A DNA stretch of 64,000 bases from Campylobacter sp. RM16189 (GTDB lineage: Bacteria; Campylobacterota; Campylobacteria; Campylobacterales; Campylobacteraceae), in NCBI RefSeq assembly GCF_012978815.1, contig NZ_LIWR01000004.1:1-64000 (forward strand), written 5' to 3'. How positions within the stretch are numbered: position 1 is the stretch's first letter; each line of letters starts with the position of its first letter. The notes under the pieces were generated by a model. That model was not told the DNA's origin and ran no database searches. It saw only the letters and a list, made by a program, of their open reading frames with translations. A program made the translations under genes and the position numbers. Below, in pieces: positions 8,558 to 18,768 of this stretch.

Positions 8558-10676
8558 CTTTTAACTCCTCTAAAATAGAGCTCAAATCATCTCTTAATTT
8601 TTCAAAATGAATTAAATTTTCGGCTATTTCGCCACCTGTTTTGCTTAAAATTTCACTCTCTTTCGCAAGCCTTCTTTCATCCTCTTCAAAAATTATGCGT
8701 CTATGCTGCATTTTTGCGTTAAGCCTCTTTTCAAACTCATCTTTTTCAAACTTAATTAAATTAAATACAAAATTGGCAATCTTTTCATCTTTTAAAAACT
8801 CTTCTAAACTTGTATTTATACTATTTTCCAACTCTTTTGAATTTAAAAATTTGCAAATTTTTTGCGCTACATCCATATATCCAAAACTGACACCTTGTGC
8901 GCTTAGATAATCTCCGATATTAAACACCTTCTCATCTGCATCAATCTTAAAATCTGCAAATTTTAAACTAATATTTGTGGCGCAAGATTTTATGCGTCTT
9001 AAAATTTCATTTCGTTTTATTCTAGCTGTAGCCAAAAGACCGTCGTTTAGAGATGTTTGAATGATGTATTTTATTCTATCCTCATCTATATTTTCTTTAC
9101 GCCTTTTAGCAAAATCAACTTCATTTAAAATCCTATCTTTAAGAGTTGTGCCAACTAATCTTAAGCTCATTAAAAAATCAGCATCAAGGCTATTTATATC
9201 AATCTTCTCAAATTCACTAATAACCATATCTTCTATAGCCTTAAACTCTTCGGTAAGGGCGTCTTTTCTCTCTTTTAGGCTTTTTAGATTTTGACTTAGC
9301 TCTAAATTTGAACCGGTTAAATGAAGTAAGCTCTCTTTAGTCTCTTCTAAAAACTCGCTTGCAACAGAGATAAGCTCTTTTTTGTATGCTTCCAATACAA
9401 GCCTTGATTTCTCGCTATGCTGTCCAAAAAATATCTCATAAAGATACTCTTTAAAGCTATCCACTCCGCTATCTTCATCACCTTCAAAAAACTTCTTGGC
9501 ACTAATTGTAAAGAAATTAATCTTGTTTGAAATTTTATCAAGCCCGTTTGTTTTAAGCTCTTTTTCTAGACTTTTTTTAGTGTAGTTTATCACTTCGCTC
9601 AAATCCTGAACCTGCAACAAATCAGCATGTGTAAGAACTACTACAAGCCTAACTATATTAGAGCTTTTAAGCGAATTTATCAAAAACTCTACATCTTTTT
9701 GCGTAGCACTTTGACTTACATTCATTAAATGCACCATCAAATCGCACTCATTCATATACCTTCGCGCAATCTCTTCACGCAAAAACACGACATCATCTAT
9801 GCCTGGAGTGTCGACTATACATATCCCATCTCTTAAGAGCTCTAAATTTTCATATAGCTCTACAATTTTAACAGCCTTTGAAATTTCATTTTGAGCGGTA
9901 GTATAGCCTTTTAATTCCTCGGGTTTTATTTCAATCTCTTTGCCTACAAAACGCCTTATATCATCATTTATGTCTAAATCAAGCTCTCTTAACTCACTTT
10001 CATTCCAAAATTTTACTCTCGCAAAAGAGTTATCAGAATGCTTTAGAATAGTTAAATTTACAGTTTCCGGCACATTTGAAGTACCTAAAACTTTAGTTCC
10101 CAAAATAGCGTTTAGCAGAGTGGATTTGCCTGCATTTACAACTCCGGTTACAACTACATTAAATACAAGTTCGCTATTTTTTTGTTTTGCTTTTTTTAAT
10201 CTATCTTCATAATATCTTCCATTGCAAAGAGATAAAAGTTTCTCGTAAATAAAATCTAAATTGTCCATCTTAGTATGAAAAAAATCTTTTTGTTCATTAT
10301 TTTTGTTTTGGTTTTCAGTACCAGAGTCAGCAGATATGGAATTTATAAAATTTTCTAAATTTTCTAGCTCTAAAGCAGTTATAATAGCTTCATTTTGAAG
10401 TCTTTTAAGGGTATCTAATAGTCTATTTTTTGAAATTTTTGAGTTTAAAAGAGCATTTATTATCCCAACTTGAGCGCTTTGGACGCTGTATATGTTAGCT
10501 TTCAAATTTAATGTATGTAAAATATCCCTAAAGTCGTAAATGGCAATAAATCTATCATAATTTTTCTGATTAGTAGCCATCAAAACGGCTAGTAATCTCT
10601 CATCGCCGATAAGAAGTTTTTTCATATCCAAAAACAACTTATCACTACCCCAAATTTCACTTAAAAATTTATCCAT
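8550..10676 (-). CDS. Bacterial dynamin-like GTPase, larger partner (DLP1-like)
   Basis: The 708-residue protein has an N-terminal helical extension of about 170 residues, then a GTPase domain: G1 GVVNAGKSTLLNAILG, switch region VPETVNLT, G3 CIVDTPGID, and G4 VVLTHADLL. A long coiled-coil trunk follows. ATG 10676 is chosen over a TTG or ATG nine codons earlier because AAAGAG lies upstream of it and the protein then begins MDKFLSEIWG. The gene is first of a two-gene operon with the smaller dynamin. It follows the frdCAB terminator, so it probably has its own promoter; TATACT near 10717 on the minus strand is a candidate. The pair is thought to act in membrane remodelling or tethering. Confidence 0.85.
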   Translation of the reverse strand: MDKFLSEIWGSDKLFLDMKKLLIGDERLLAVLMATNQKNYDRFIAIYDFRDILHTLNLKANIYSVQSAQVGIINALLNSKISKNRLLDTLKRLQNEAIITALELENLENFINSISADSGTENQNKNNEQKDFFHTKMDNLDFIYEKLLSLCNGRYYEDRLKKAKQKNSELVFNVVVTGVVNAGKSTLLNAILGTKVLGTSNVPETVNLTILKHSDNSFARVKFWNESELRELDLDINDDIRRFVGKEIEIKPEELKGYTTAQNEISKAVKIVELYENLELLRDGICIVDTPGIDDVVFLREEIARRYMNECDLMVHLMNVSQSATQKDVEFLINSLKSSNIVRLVVVLTHADLLQVQDLSEVINYTKKSLEKELKTNGLDKISNKINFFTISAKKFFEGDEDSGVDSFKEYLYEIFFGQHSEKSRLVLEAYKKELISVASEFLEETKESLLHLTGSNLELSQNLKSLKERKDALTEEFKAIEDMVISEFEKIDINSLDADFLMSLRLVGTTLKDRILNEVDFAKRRKENIDEDRIKYIIQTSLNDGLLATARIKRNEILRRIKSCATNISLKFADFKIDADEKVFNIGDYLSAQGVSFGYMDVAQKICKFLNSKELENSINTSLEEFLKDEKIANFVFNLIKFEKDEFEKRLNAKMQHRRIIFEEDERRLAKESEILSKTGGEIAENLIHFEKLRDDLSSILEELKDA

Positions 10677-10761
10677 ACATAGCTCTTTAACAAAGATTAT
10701 CAATATAAGATTTTAGTATATTTTCACTTAATGGTAGAGAAATAAATAGTATTGTAAATAC

Positions 10762-10783
10762 AAGAGAGCCAAGAGGCTCTCTT
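10762..10783 (-). terminator. Terminator after frdB
   Basis: A perfect 9-bp inverted repeat (AAGAGAGCC / GGCTCTCTT) with a 4-base loop lies 4 bases beyond the frdB stop codon. On the minus strand it is followed by a short T-rich stretch. It separates frdCAB from the dynamin genes. Confidence 0.75.
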
Positions 10784-10787
10784 AAAA

Positions 10788-11507
10788 TTATTTTACTGTA
10801 GCTAGTTTGCGACGCATATATGCGATTTTGCTTTGAAGCGGAAGGTGTTTTGGACAGTTGTCTTCACACCCTAGAAGAGTCATACATCCGAATACTCCGT
10901 CATCATCACCCACAAGCTCATAGAAGTCTTCGTCTGTTCTTTTATCAAGTGCATCTATTTTAAATCTTGCTACACGGTTAAGTCCAACAGCACCGATAAA
11001 ATCAGGTCTCATTATAGCTGTTCCGCAAGCCGCTACGCAGATTCCGCACTCTATACATCTATCAAGCTCAAAAACCTCTTGTGCCACTTCAGGCTCGACC
11101 TTCTCTTCAAGCTTGCTAATATCGGTTTCGTGATCTGTATGTATCCAGCTCTCGACTCTTTTACTCATAGCGTTCATCCAGTTGCCAGTATCCACGCTTA
11201 AGTCTTTTAGTAGCTTAAACACAGGAAGTGGCATAAGCTCTATTACACCGCTTTCGTAGTCTTTTGTAAGTGTTCTACAAGCAAGCTTTGGCGTACCGTT
11301 TACCAACATTCCGCAGCTTCCGCAGATTCCCGCTCTACATACGAAGTCAAAGCTAAGATCTGGATCAAATTTCTCTCTAATAACATTTAACGCTATAAAT
11401 AGCGACATACCAGGAGTCTCATCTAGCTCATACGAAGCAAAATGTGGTTTTGAAATTTTGCTTAATGGATTATATTTAAATGCTCTAATTGTAATTTTTC
11501 TACTCAT
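10788..11507 (-). CDS. frdB: Fumarate reductase iron-sulfur subunit
   Basis: FrdB passes electrons from the haem subunit to the flavin subunit. The 239-residue protein carries the [2Fe-2S] ligands in [15 protein letters not shown] plus a later Cys (KLAC), then [11 protein letters not shown] for the [4Fe-4S] cluster, and [16 protein letters not shown] for the [3Fe-4S] cluster. The start overlaps the frdA stop by 8 bases. Last gene of the frdCAB operon, closed by the hairpin at 10762. Confidence 0.96.
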   Translation of the reverse strand: MSRKITIRAFKYNPLSKISKPHFASYELDETPGMSLFIALNVIREKFDPDLSFDFVCRAGICGSCGMLVNGTPKLACRTLTKDYESGVIELMPLPVFKLLKDLSVDTGNWMNAMSKRVESWIHTDHETDISKLEEKVEPEVAQEVFELDRCIECGICVAACGTAIMRPDFIGAVGLNRVARFKIDALDKRTDEDFYELVGDDDGVFGCMTLLGCEDNCPKHLPLQSKIAYMRRKLATVK

Positions 11508-13488
11508 ATCCTATACCTGCTCTTTCATTTGGCGCTTTATATTTTGGTTGTAGCTCATAAGGCATAAGCGCATTTTGAATCTCATATCTACCCTTACCTT
11601 CAGCCTCCATCTTAGCACGGATCTCATCAACCTGTGCTTGGCGGATAGCACTGTCAGGGTGCTCTATAATATTTCCTTTAGCTCCATATCCTCTAAAGGC
11701 TGGCGGAATCTCCATCTTCATAATATCAAGTGGTTCATACTCTACAGTAGGCATTGTATCGCCCTCTTTCCAGCTTGTTATAGTTCTATTTAGCCAATTT
11801 AAGTCATCTCTTTTTGTATAATCTTCTCTATAGTGAGCGCCACGGCTCTCTGTTCTAAGAAGCGCACCATAAGCTATACAAAGCGATAGTTTTAGCATTT
11901 TTGGTACTCTGTAAGCTTCTTCTAGTTCAGGATTTCCAAATAGATTTTTATTAGCTACTTTAACGTCAAGAGATTGCTTATAAAGCTCCTCAAGCTCTTT
12001 TACGGCCTTTTCAAGCCCCTCGCCCGTTCTAAATATAGCTACGTGTTCCCACATAACATCTTTCATTCTGTTTTTTATCTCAAATACGTTAAATTTACCC
12101 TCTTTTTTAAGAAGGCTATTCATATAATCTATCTGACCTTGAACAAATTTGTAGATATTTTCAGTTCTAATCTCTATATCGTGAGTCGCACAATAATCTG
12201 CAAAATAATCACCCACAATCATACCTGCCACAACTGTCTCTGATACGGAGTTTCCACCAAGACGGTTAAATCCGTGCATATCCCAACAAGCAGCCTCTCC
12301 TGCACTAAATAATCCAGCCAAAGTAGGGCTCTCACCTCTAGGATTTGTCTTAATTCCACCCATTGAGTAGTGCTGCATAGGAAGAATTGGCGCCCAACCT
12401 TTTGGACCCTCGTCAGCAGGATCTATTCCGTTGAAAATTTGGCAAATTTCTTGAACATCACGTAGGTTTTTTTCTATATGTTCGCGTCCAAGTATACTAA
12501 TATCTAGCCATACATGCTCTCCATAAGGACTCTTTACGCCTTTTCCTGCACGAATATGCTCCATAATACGGCGACTTACGACGTCACGGCTAGCAAGCTC
12601 TTTTTTCTCAGGCTCATAATCAGGCATAAAGCGATATCCGTCCACGTCACGTAAAATTCCACCGTCACCACGACATCCTTCTGTTAGCAAGATTCCGCTT
12701 GGAACAATCGGAGTTGGGTGAAATTGAACCGCTTCCATATTTCCAAGTTTTGCCACACCTGTTTCAAGTGCTATCGCAGCTCCTATACCCTCACAAACAA
12801 CAGCGTTTGTAGTATGTTTATATACTCTTCCGTATCCACCTGTGGCTATCAAAGTGCCTTTTGAAACGTAAGCTATAATTTCACCTGTTACTAAATCTCT
12901 AACTATAGCTCCATAACAACGGTTATTCTCATGAATTAAGGCTATAGCCTCTTTTCTATCTTCAATAGCAACATTGTGTTTTAAAGCCTCATTTGCTACG
13001 GCAAATAGCATAGTGTGACCTGTGGCGTCAGCTGTATAGCAAGTTCTCCATTTTTTCGTACCGCCGAAGTCACGAGAGTGAATTAGTCCATGAACCTCAT
13101 CTTTTTCTACTATCGTTGTTTTTTGAGCATTGATAATAGCGCTTCTTTCACCTTTAGTAATTCTAGTCCAAGGTACACCCCAAGCGGCAAGCTCACGAAT
13201 AGCTTTTGGAGCTGTTTGACAAAACATTCTAGCTACATCTTGATCGCATCCCCAGTCGCTTCCTTTTACGGTATCCGCAAAGTGCACATCCTCATTATCA
13301 CCCTCGCTCATCTTTGAGTTTCCAAGACTTGCTTGCATACCACCTTGTGCGGCAGCTGAGTGAGAACGTTTAACTGGGATAAGACTTAAAACTATAGTAC
13401 TAAGACCTTTTTCACCGGCTGCAACAGCAGCTCTAAGTCCGGCAAGTCCTCCGCCGATAACTAATGCATCACAATATTTTATATTCAT
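11500..13488 (-). CDS. frdA: Fumarate reductase flavoprotein subunit
   Basis: FrdA binds FAD covalently and reduces fumarate to succinate, on the cytoplasmic face of the membrane. The 662-residue length fits the Wolinella/Campylobacter type. It has the dinucleotide-binding [12 protein letters not shown], the covalent flavin site [15 protein letters not shown] with His43, the catalytic-region stretch [18 protein letters not shown], and [10 protein letters not shown]. The reaction is the terminal step of quinol-dependent fumarate respiration. In Campylobacter the same enzyme also serves as succinate dehydrogenase; that is family knowledge, not visible here. Confidence 0.97.
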   Translation of the reverse strand: MNIKYCDALVIGGGLAGLRAAVAAGEKGLSTIVLSLIPVKRSHSAAAQGGMQASLGNSKMSEGDNEDVHFADTVKGSDWGCDQDVARMFCQTAPKAIRELAAWGVPWTRITKGERSAIINAQKTTIVEKDEVHGLIHSRDFGGTKKWRTCYTADATGHTMLFAVANEALKHNVAIEDRKEAIALIHENNRCYGAIVRDLVTGEIIAYVSKGTLIATGGYGRVYKHTTNAVVCEGIGAAIALETGVAKLGNMEAVQFHPTPIVPSGILLTEGCRGDGGILRDVDGYRFMPDYEPEKKELASRDVVSRRIMEHIRAGKGVKSPYGEHVWLDISILGREHIEKNLRDVQEICQIFNGIDPADEGPKGWAPILPMQHYSMGGIKTNPRGESPTLAGLFSAGEAACWDMHGFNRLGGNSVSETVVAGMIVGDYFADYCATHDIEIRTENIYKFVQGQIDYMNSLLKKEGKFNVFEIKNRMKDVMWEHVAIFRTGEGLEKAVKELEELYKQSLDVKVANKNLFGNPELEEAYRVPKMLKLSLCIAYGALLRTESRGAHYREDYTKRDDLNWLNRTITSWKEGDTMPTVEYEPLDIMKMEIPPAFRGYGAKGNIIEHPDSAIRQAQVDEIRAKMEAEGKGRYEIQNALMPYELQPKYKAPNERAGIGYE

Positions 13489-13504
13489 TTCTAGCTCCTA
13501 TCCA

Positions 13505-14209
13505 TTAATGACTAAGGCCGATCCAGACGAAATCGGCAATTAATGCGATTAAAGCGAGCCCGCCAAAAACAGCAAAAATTATAGTTCTGGCCTTATTTCT
13601 TTTTGCTAACATCTCCTGTCTGCTAGCTCCTTCAATACTTACCCATTTAACATACAATCTATACATTCCTACACCTGCGTGAACTACCATAAATACAAGC
13701 AATGCAAGATAAAAAATTTCCAATCTAGCAAAATTGGCAGCAGAGCTATCAGCGGTAATATGTCCACCAAAAACTATATCAACTAAGTGCCCGCTTGCAG
13801 CAAAAAAGAGTGCAAATCCTGTTAAAAACTGAAACCACCATAGAGTAGTATCAAGGTGTTTCATGCGTTTTTTGTGTCCTATAAACATCAAATATTGTCT
13901 AAAATTGGCAGGGAATTTTCTCATAGCCAAAAACGCATGAGCGATAAAGACAACAAAAATTACAGCGGCTATTACGTTTGTAATCCACCAAGTAGCTTCG
14001 CCAAACAAAAATTTTGCTTCCGCAAAGCCAACTACGGCATTGAATGCATCCTTACCAAGTAAAATGGTTGAAGTAAATACCATATGACATAGTATAAAAC
14101 AGGCCAGAATAAATCCTGTTATACTTTGCCACCTGTCCCAGACCGCAGTACAGCGACTCTTTTTACAGTCAGCCTGTGTCCCCAGAAACCCTTCTATAAG
14201 CCCACTCAT
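13505..14209 (-). CDS. frdC: Fumarate reductase di-haem cytochrome b subunit
   Basis: This 234-residue membrane subunit anchors FrdAB, oxidises menaquinol and carries two b haems. It has five hydrophobic helices. Histidines at 42 (ILCHMVF), 91 (FIAHAF), 141 (ASGHLV) and 177 (VVHAGVG) match the positions of the four axial haem ligands of the Wolinella enzyme. The C terminus is a positively charged loop plus a last helix. It is the first gene of frdCAB; AAGGAG precedes the ATG at 14209. The 102-base gap to lgt contains AT-rich minus-strand candidate promoter boxes (such as TATAAA near 14250). Confidence 0.95.
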   Translation of the reverse strand: MSGLIEGFLGTQADCKKSRCTAVWDRWQSITGFILACFILCHMVFTSTILLGKDAFNAVVGFAEAKFLFGEATWWITNVIAAVIFVVFIAHAFLAMRKFPANFRQYLMFIGHKKRMKHLDTTLWWFQFLTGFALFFAASGHLVDIVFGGHITADSSAANFARLEIFYLALLVFMVVHAGVGMYRLYVKWVSIEGASRQEMLAKRNKARTIIFAVFGGLALIALIADFVWIGLSH

Positions 14210-14311
14210 GAGCGCTCCTTAATATATTGTAATTTTTAGCTTTATACAAATTTTGATAAACCTAAAATTTGTATGCAATAATACTACACTGTAACTTTAA
14301 TTCTTGTTAAA

Positions 14312-15124
14312 TTATTTAGTATAATTTTTTTTTAAAAAGAAAAATATAAAAATTCCGCACAAAAACATTATAAATGATAATATCTGTCCCATTGAAAAAT
14401 TTAAAAATACAAAACCTATTCCAAAGTCAGGTTCTCTATAAAACTCGCATATAAACCTTGCTAAAGTATAAAATATGGCATACATAGCTATAAGCTCTCC
14501 ATCGAATTTCTTAAACTTTCTATAAAAAAATAATATAATAAAAATGATTATGCCTTCTAGTAATGCTTCATAAATTTGAGATGGGTGTCTAAGTATACCT
14601 GCGACATAAATTCCCCAAGGAACATCCGTAGCACGACCGACAAGCTCTTGATTTAAGAAATTCCCAATACGACCGAAAAAATATCCGAGCGGAATAGAAA
14701 GAGCGCAAAGATCAAGGAGTGCAAGTGTATTTTGTTTATACTTCCTGCAAAAAGCGATCGTCGCTATCAAAAATCCAATAACCGCACCATGATAGCTCAT
14801 ACCTCTAATTCCTATAAATTCTCCGTTATAAAAAGGATTAAAAATTTGCCAAGGATGAGTTAGATAATAAAAGGTATTTGGATCATAAATGACTATATAG
14901 CCGATTCTTGCGCCTAAAATTACTCCAATTTCAACCCAGAAAAAGTAGTTATCAAGTAGAGAATCCGATATATTCATCTTATCAAATTTTACTATCAATT
15001 TAGCCACTCCAAGCGCAAGAATAAGGGCTAAAACATACATAATCCCATACCAATGAACGCTAAGTCCAAATATTTTAAAGGCTACCGGATCAAAATTATT
15101 ATAGATGTTGTTCCACCAACTCAT
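14312..15124 (-). CDS. lgt: Prolipoprotein diacylglyceryl transferase
   Basis: Lgt transfers a diacylglyceryl group from phosphatidylglycerol to the lipobox cysteine of prolipoproteins in the inner membrane. The 270-residue protein has about seven membrane helices, the conserved [11 protein letters not shown] loop, and the Lgt signature [25 protein letters not shown] region (around residues 150-170). The start overlaps the stop of the upstream TorD-like gene (ATGA), so the two are translationally coupled. Confidence 0.95.
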   Translation of the reverse strand: MSWWNNIYNNFDPVAFKIFGLSVHWYGIMYVLALILALGVAKLIVKFDKMNISDSLLDNYFFWVEIGVILGARIGYIVIYDPNTFYYLTHPWQIFNPFYNGEFIGIRGMSYHGAVIGFLIATIAFCRKYKQNTLALLDLCALSIPLGYFFGRIGNFLNQELVGRATDVPWGIYVAGILRHPSQIYEALLEGIIIFIILFFYRKFKKFDGELIAMYAIFYTLARFICEFYREPDFGIGFVFLNFSMGQILSFIMFLCGIFIFFFLKKNYTK

Positions 15125-15678
15125 CTAGGAACAACTCTTATCTTAAATATTTTTTCAATCCCTTCGCTAAAATCCTCGAAAAGATACCCCATAGAGCGAT
15201 AAAATTTGGTCTTAGCCTCTTTTTGAAGTAAGGGGTATAGCTTTTTAGAGTAAGGTAAAAAATAAGAGCTTAAAAAAACCCCTAAAATTTCTTCTATTTT
15301 TTTATCGGCCTTAAGTTGTAATACAGAGGATAAAAATGAGAGTTGAGAGGTTATACTATCAACATCACTAAGCTTTAAATTTGGCTCAAATTTACATACC
15401 CTATAAAGACCCTCAAGCCTTTTTTTGTCACCTTCAAAGAAAAATTCTGCATTAAAATATTTTTTTAAATTTAAAAAATCCTCTTTTATCTCTTCTAAAT
15501 TTTCCACCTCAAGCGACTCTTTATATAGCTTCGAGCCTGTTAAGTTAGCTTCGTTATTGTTTTTTATAACCCAATTTGAATTTTTTTTGATCTCGTTAAA
15601 AATTTCTTCACTTAGACAATTTGCAAAATTTAGTGCAAAAATTCTGCAAACCACAGAGTAAAATTCACCAATCTTCAT
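15121..15678 (-). CDS. Possible TorD/DmsD-family maturation chaperone
   Basis: The 185-residue, all-helical, soluble protein resembles the TorD family in length and in its C-terminal half: [17 protein letters not shown] followed by [16 protein letters not shown], like the family pattern FL...hl.pw...l...a.t.FY..l..ll..F. TorD-type chaperones protect the signal peptide or cofactor site of Tat-exported molybdoenzymes. No such enzyme gene is in the window. It is coupled to lgt by a four-base overlap. The assignment rests on weak pattern similarity; it may be an uncharacterised Campylobacter family. Confidence 0.4.
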   Translation of the reverse strand: MKIGEFYSVVCRIFALNFANCLSEEIFNEIKKNSNWVIKNNNEANLTGSKLYKESLEVENLEEIKEDFLNLKKYFNAEFFFEGDKKRLEGLYRVCKFEPNLKLSDVDSITSQLSFLSSVLQLKADKKIEEILGVFLSSYFLPYSKKLYPLLQKEAKTKFYRSMGYLFEDFSEGIEKIFKIRVVPR

Positions 15679-15727
15679 ACCTCAGCCTTTTTTAAATTTT
15701 AGCCATTTTACAACTATTTTTAAAAAT

Positions 15728-17896
15728 TTATATTTTTTTAAATCTTAATCTTATTGAATTTAAAACTACAGTAACCGAACTAAAACTCATCGCAACTGCG
15801 CCATAAACAGGAGTTAAAACAAGTCCAAATACAGGATATAAAACTCCTGCTGCTACAGGAATAAATATGAGGTTATATATAAATGCCCAAAACAAATTCT
15901 CTTTTATCGTTTTCATCGTATGCTTAGCTAAATTTATAGACTGCAATACGCTTTTTAGATCATTTTTAATTAGAACTATATCGCCGGCGTCCTTTGCGAT
16001 ATCAGCTCCGCTACTCATAGCTATACCGACATCGGCTTGCTTTAAAGACGGAGAATCGTTTATGCCATCTCCTACAAAAATAACTTTGGCTTCTTTTTGA
16101 AGCCTTTGTATGATTTCAAATTTTTCATTAGGCATTACCCCGGCAAAAACCTGCTCTATCCCAAGCTTACCAGCGATATTTTTAGCCGTAAATACATTAT
16201 CTCCTGTTAGCATTACCGGAGTTATATCCCTTGATTTTAGCTCATCTATTACCTCTTTTGCACTCTCTTTTAAAGTATCACTAAGGCTTATAAAACCTAC
16301 ATATTTACCTTTAATAGAAGCTAAAACCACCCCATTTCCATCATTTTGAGCTTTTAAGATTTTTTCCTTCTCCTCATTTGGAATTTCTACTTTAAATTCT
16401 TTTAAAAACTCCTCATTTCCTACTATTATCTGATTTTCATCGAGACTTCTCACCCCTCTTCCTGCAATATTTTCAAACCCGCTCTCGTTTCCTAAAATTT
16501 TAATATCAAGACTTGCTGCATACTCTACAATAGCTTTTGATATAGGATGTGAACTTTTTGCCTCTATGGCTGCGATTGGGGCTAAATTTTCTTCATCTAT
16601 GTCTGTAAAATTTACAGAAATTTTACCATGAGTCAGGGTTCCGGTCTTATCAAAAATAGCATATTTAGCAGTGTGAATGATCTCTATGACTTCGGGATTT
16701 TTGACCAAAATTCCATTTTTAGCACCAAGCGAAAGTGATGAGATAATAGCTATAGGAGTAGCAAGCCCTAATGCGCAAGGACAAGAGATTATAAGCACAC
16801 AAATCGCACTTAATACTCCCTGAGTAGCATTTCCGGTGAAAGCAATCCAAACCAAGAAAGTAACAAAGGATATAACTATCACGGTTGGCACAAATATATT
16901 AGCCACCCTATCGGCAAAGCGACTAATAGGCATCTTTTTAGTACTAGCATCGCTTAATAAGTTTAAAATTTGAGCCAGCAAAGTTTGACTTGAAAGTTTA
17001 GTAACCTTTATATTAAGATATCCATTGGTATTTACAGTGCCTGCATTTACCTCATCGCCCATCTTTTTATATACGGGCAGACTCTCGCCGGTAAGCATAG
17101 AGGTATCTATCTCTGCTCCGCCATTTATAATAACACCATCGCAAGGAATATTGTAGCCCGTTTTTACGACTACTATATCCCCTATTTTAAGATTTGCCAC
17201 TTCGGTTTCTACAGCTTGACCGTCTGGTTTAAGCACCAAGGCAACCTTTGGCGACATATCCATCAAGCTTTTTAGATAGTCGCCGGCCTTAGCTTTAGAG
17301 CGCTCCTCAAGATACTTCCCAAGAAGAACGAAAGTTATTATCATAGCTGAACCCGAAACATACATATGACGCATATTTTCAGGTATAAGGTTAGGAGCTA
17401 AAAATACGAATACCGAATATAAAAATGCCATCGAGGTGCCAAGTGCAACGAGCACATTCATATCGAAATTTCTGTTTTTAAGTGCTCCAATGGCGTGTAT
17501 AAAGAAATCTTTTCCGCATACGGCAAGAGTGATCAATGCCAAAAACAGCATTATAAAGGCTTTTGGCTCACTCATGCTTCCGCTCATCTCAAGCCACATT
17601 ATTATCGCGCTAAAAATAGTGGCTGAGATAAAGTTATTTCTCAAATTTTTTATATGAGCGGCTCGTTTTTTCTCGAACTCTCCAAGATCTTTAGCGATTT
17701 CATAGCCAAGTTTTTTTATCTTTTCTTCTATTTTGGGACGAATACTCTCATCTTGCACTATAAATTCGCCCGTAGCATTAGCGAAATTTACTTTAGCCTC
17801 TACTATTCCATCCATCTTTTTTACAGCTCGTTCAATAGCATTCGAGCAGTTTACACAGGTCATGCCTGCGATATTTAATTTGAGATTTTTCTGCAT
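15728..17896 (-). CDS. copA: Copper-exporting P-type ATPase
   Basis: CopA pumps Cu(I) out of the cytoplasm. The 722-residue protein has one N-terminal metal-binding domain (GMTCVNC, Cys14 and Cys17), about eight membrane helices, the membrane Cys-Pro-Cys motif SCPCALGLATP near residue 371, the phosphorylation site DKTGTLTHG near 415, a HP motif (SSHPISKA), and GDGINDSPSLK in the hinge. The CPC motif plus the C-terminal helix pattern fits the Cu(I) group (P1B-1). It follows copZ by one base. Confidence 0.93.
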   Translation of the reverse strand: MQKNLKLNIAGMTCVNCSNAIERAVKKMDGIVEAKVNFANATGEFIVQDESIRPKIEEKIKKLGYEIAKDLGEFEKKRAAHIKNLRNNFISATIFSAIIMWLEMSGSMSEPKAFIMLFLALITLAVCGKDFFIHAIGALKNRNFDMNVLVALGTSMAFLYSVFVFLAPNLIPENMRHMYVSGSAMIITFVLLGKYLEERSKAKAGDYLKSLMDMSPKVALVLKPDGQAVETEVANLKIGDIVVVKTGYNIPCDGVIINGGAEIDTSMLTGESLPVYKKMGDEVNAGTVNTNGYLNIKVTKLSSQTLLAQILNLLSDASTKKMPISRFADRVANIFVPTVIVISFVTFLVWIAFTGNATQGVLSAICVLIISCPCALGLATPIAIISSLSLGAKNGILVKNPEVIEIIHTAKYAIFDKTGTLTHGKISVNFTDIDEENLAPIAAIEAKSSHPISKAIVEYAASLDIKILGNESGFENIAGRGVRSLDENQIIVGNEEFLKEFKVEIPNEEKEKILKAQNDGNGVVLASIKGKYVGFISLSDTLKESAKEVIDELKSRDITPVMLTGDNVFTAKNIAGKLGIEQVFAGVMPNEKFEIIQRLQKEAKVIFVGDGINDSPSLKQADVGIAMSSGADIAKDAGDIVLIKNDLKSVLQSINLAKHTMKTIKENLFWAFIYNLIFIPVAAGVLYPVFGLVLTPVYGAVAMSFSSVTVVLNSIRLRFKKI

Positions 17897-17897
17897 A

Positions 17898-18101
17898 TTA
17901 AATTTGCTCGATTACTTTAAATCCGATCTCATCAAGTTCGGATTTAAACCTTTCAATATCCTTATCTTCTATATCTAGGCTTACTACACGAGGCTCTACG
18001 CTTAGATCTACGTCTATTTTACCAAACTCATCCTCAAGCGACCTTTTAATAGTATTTGCACAATTTTCACAATTAATATTTGCAACTTTAAATTTTGCCA
18101 T
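17898..18101 (-). CDS. copZ: Copper chaperone, heavy-metal-associated domain
   Basis: A single 67-residue HMA domain (ferredoxin-like fold) with the metal-binding loop NINCENCANTI (two Cys separated by two residues). Directly upstream of copA, it would bind Cu(I) in the cytoplasm and deliver it to the ATPase. Its ATG overlaps the TAA of the GNAT gene by one base, so the three genes GNAT-copZ-copA read as one operon. Confidence 0.85.
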   Translation of the reverse strand: MAKFKVANINCENCANTIKRSLEDEFGKIDVDLSVEPRVVSLDIEDKDIERFKSELDEIGFKVIEQI

Positions 18102-18652
18102 TACAGCTCCTTTATCATATGGTAATATTTATGAGAATTGATAATTTTGATACAATTTTCCTTAAAACCAAATTTTTCATAAAATTCTTTCGTTTTTATT
18201 TTTTCTTCATCTACTATCAAGGAGACTTTTTTAATGCCTCTTTGGTTCGCTATTTCAAATATAAATTTTATCAGCTCTTTAGCTATGCCGCGACCTCTAA
18301 ATTTCTCATCGACAGCTATGCTATCTATGTAAAATTCATCTTCAAAGCACTCAGCTTCAACATTGGCGCTTGGTTCTTTTAATCTTAAATGATTTATTAT
18401 AGGTTCATCAAGACTCTTTAAATCTCCGCCAAAATATGCGCAAACAGCTCCTAATATCTGATCGTTATCCCTATAAATATATATATTGTTATAACTTAAT
18501 CTATTTATATCTTGATTAAAAAATGAGGTTAAAATTTCATTACTCTTAGCCCTGCTTGTAGTGCCACTAAGACAAAAAGCGATATCCTCCATGGCTAAAT
18601 TTAGCAACTCTATGCAGCGTTTAGAATCTTTTTTATCAGCTCTTGTTATCAT
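18101..18652 (-). CDS. GNAT-family N-acetyltransferase
   Basis: The 183-residue protein has the acetyl-CoA-binding signature of the GNAT fold: DSIAVDEKFRGRGIAKELI (motif A, R/Q-x-x-G-x-G/A), followed by VSLIVDEEK and the C-terminal FYEKFGF. The substrate is unknown. ATG 18652 is preferred to the ATG twelve codons earlier because the fold starts at MITRADKKD. It is the first gene of the operon with copZ and copA, though a link to copper is not evident. It is divergent from yebC. Confidence 0.85.
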   Translation of the reverse strand: MITRADKKDSKRCIELLNLAMEDIAFCLSGTTSRAKSNEILTSFFNQDINRLSYNNIYIYRDNDQILGAVCAYFGGDLKSLDEPIINHLRLKEPSANVEAECFEDEFYIDSIAVDEKFRGRGIAKELIKFIFEIANQRGIKKVSLIVDEEKIKTKEFYEKFGFKENCIKIINSHKYYHMIKEL

Positions 18653-18737
18653 AATCCAAATTATAAATTTAAAACATAAATTTTTCACAAACAGTATTAA
18701 AACTTTAGCTTTTAAAAATGATAAAAAGATTTTTAGC

Positions 18738-18743
18738 TATAAT
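18738..18743 (+). promoter_or_regulatory. Promoter -10 box for yebC
   Basis: A perfect TATAAT preceded by TTTTTAGC, 26 bases before the yebC ATG at 18769; the ribosome-binding site AAGGAA (18758-18763) follows. This fits the Campylobacter sigma-70 promoter pattern. Confidence 0.65.
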
Positions 18744-18768
18744 TACCAAAAATTTTTTAAGGAATTTT

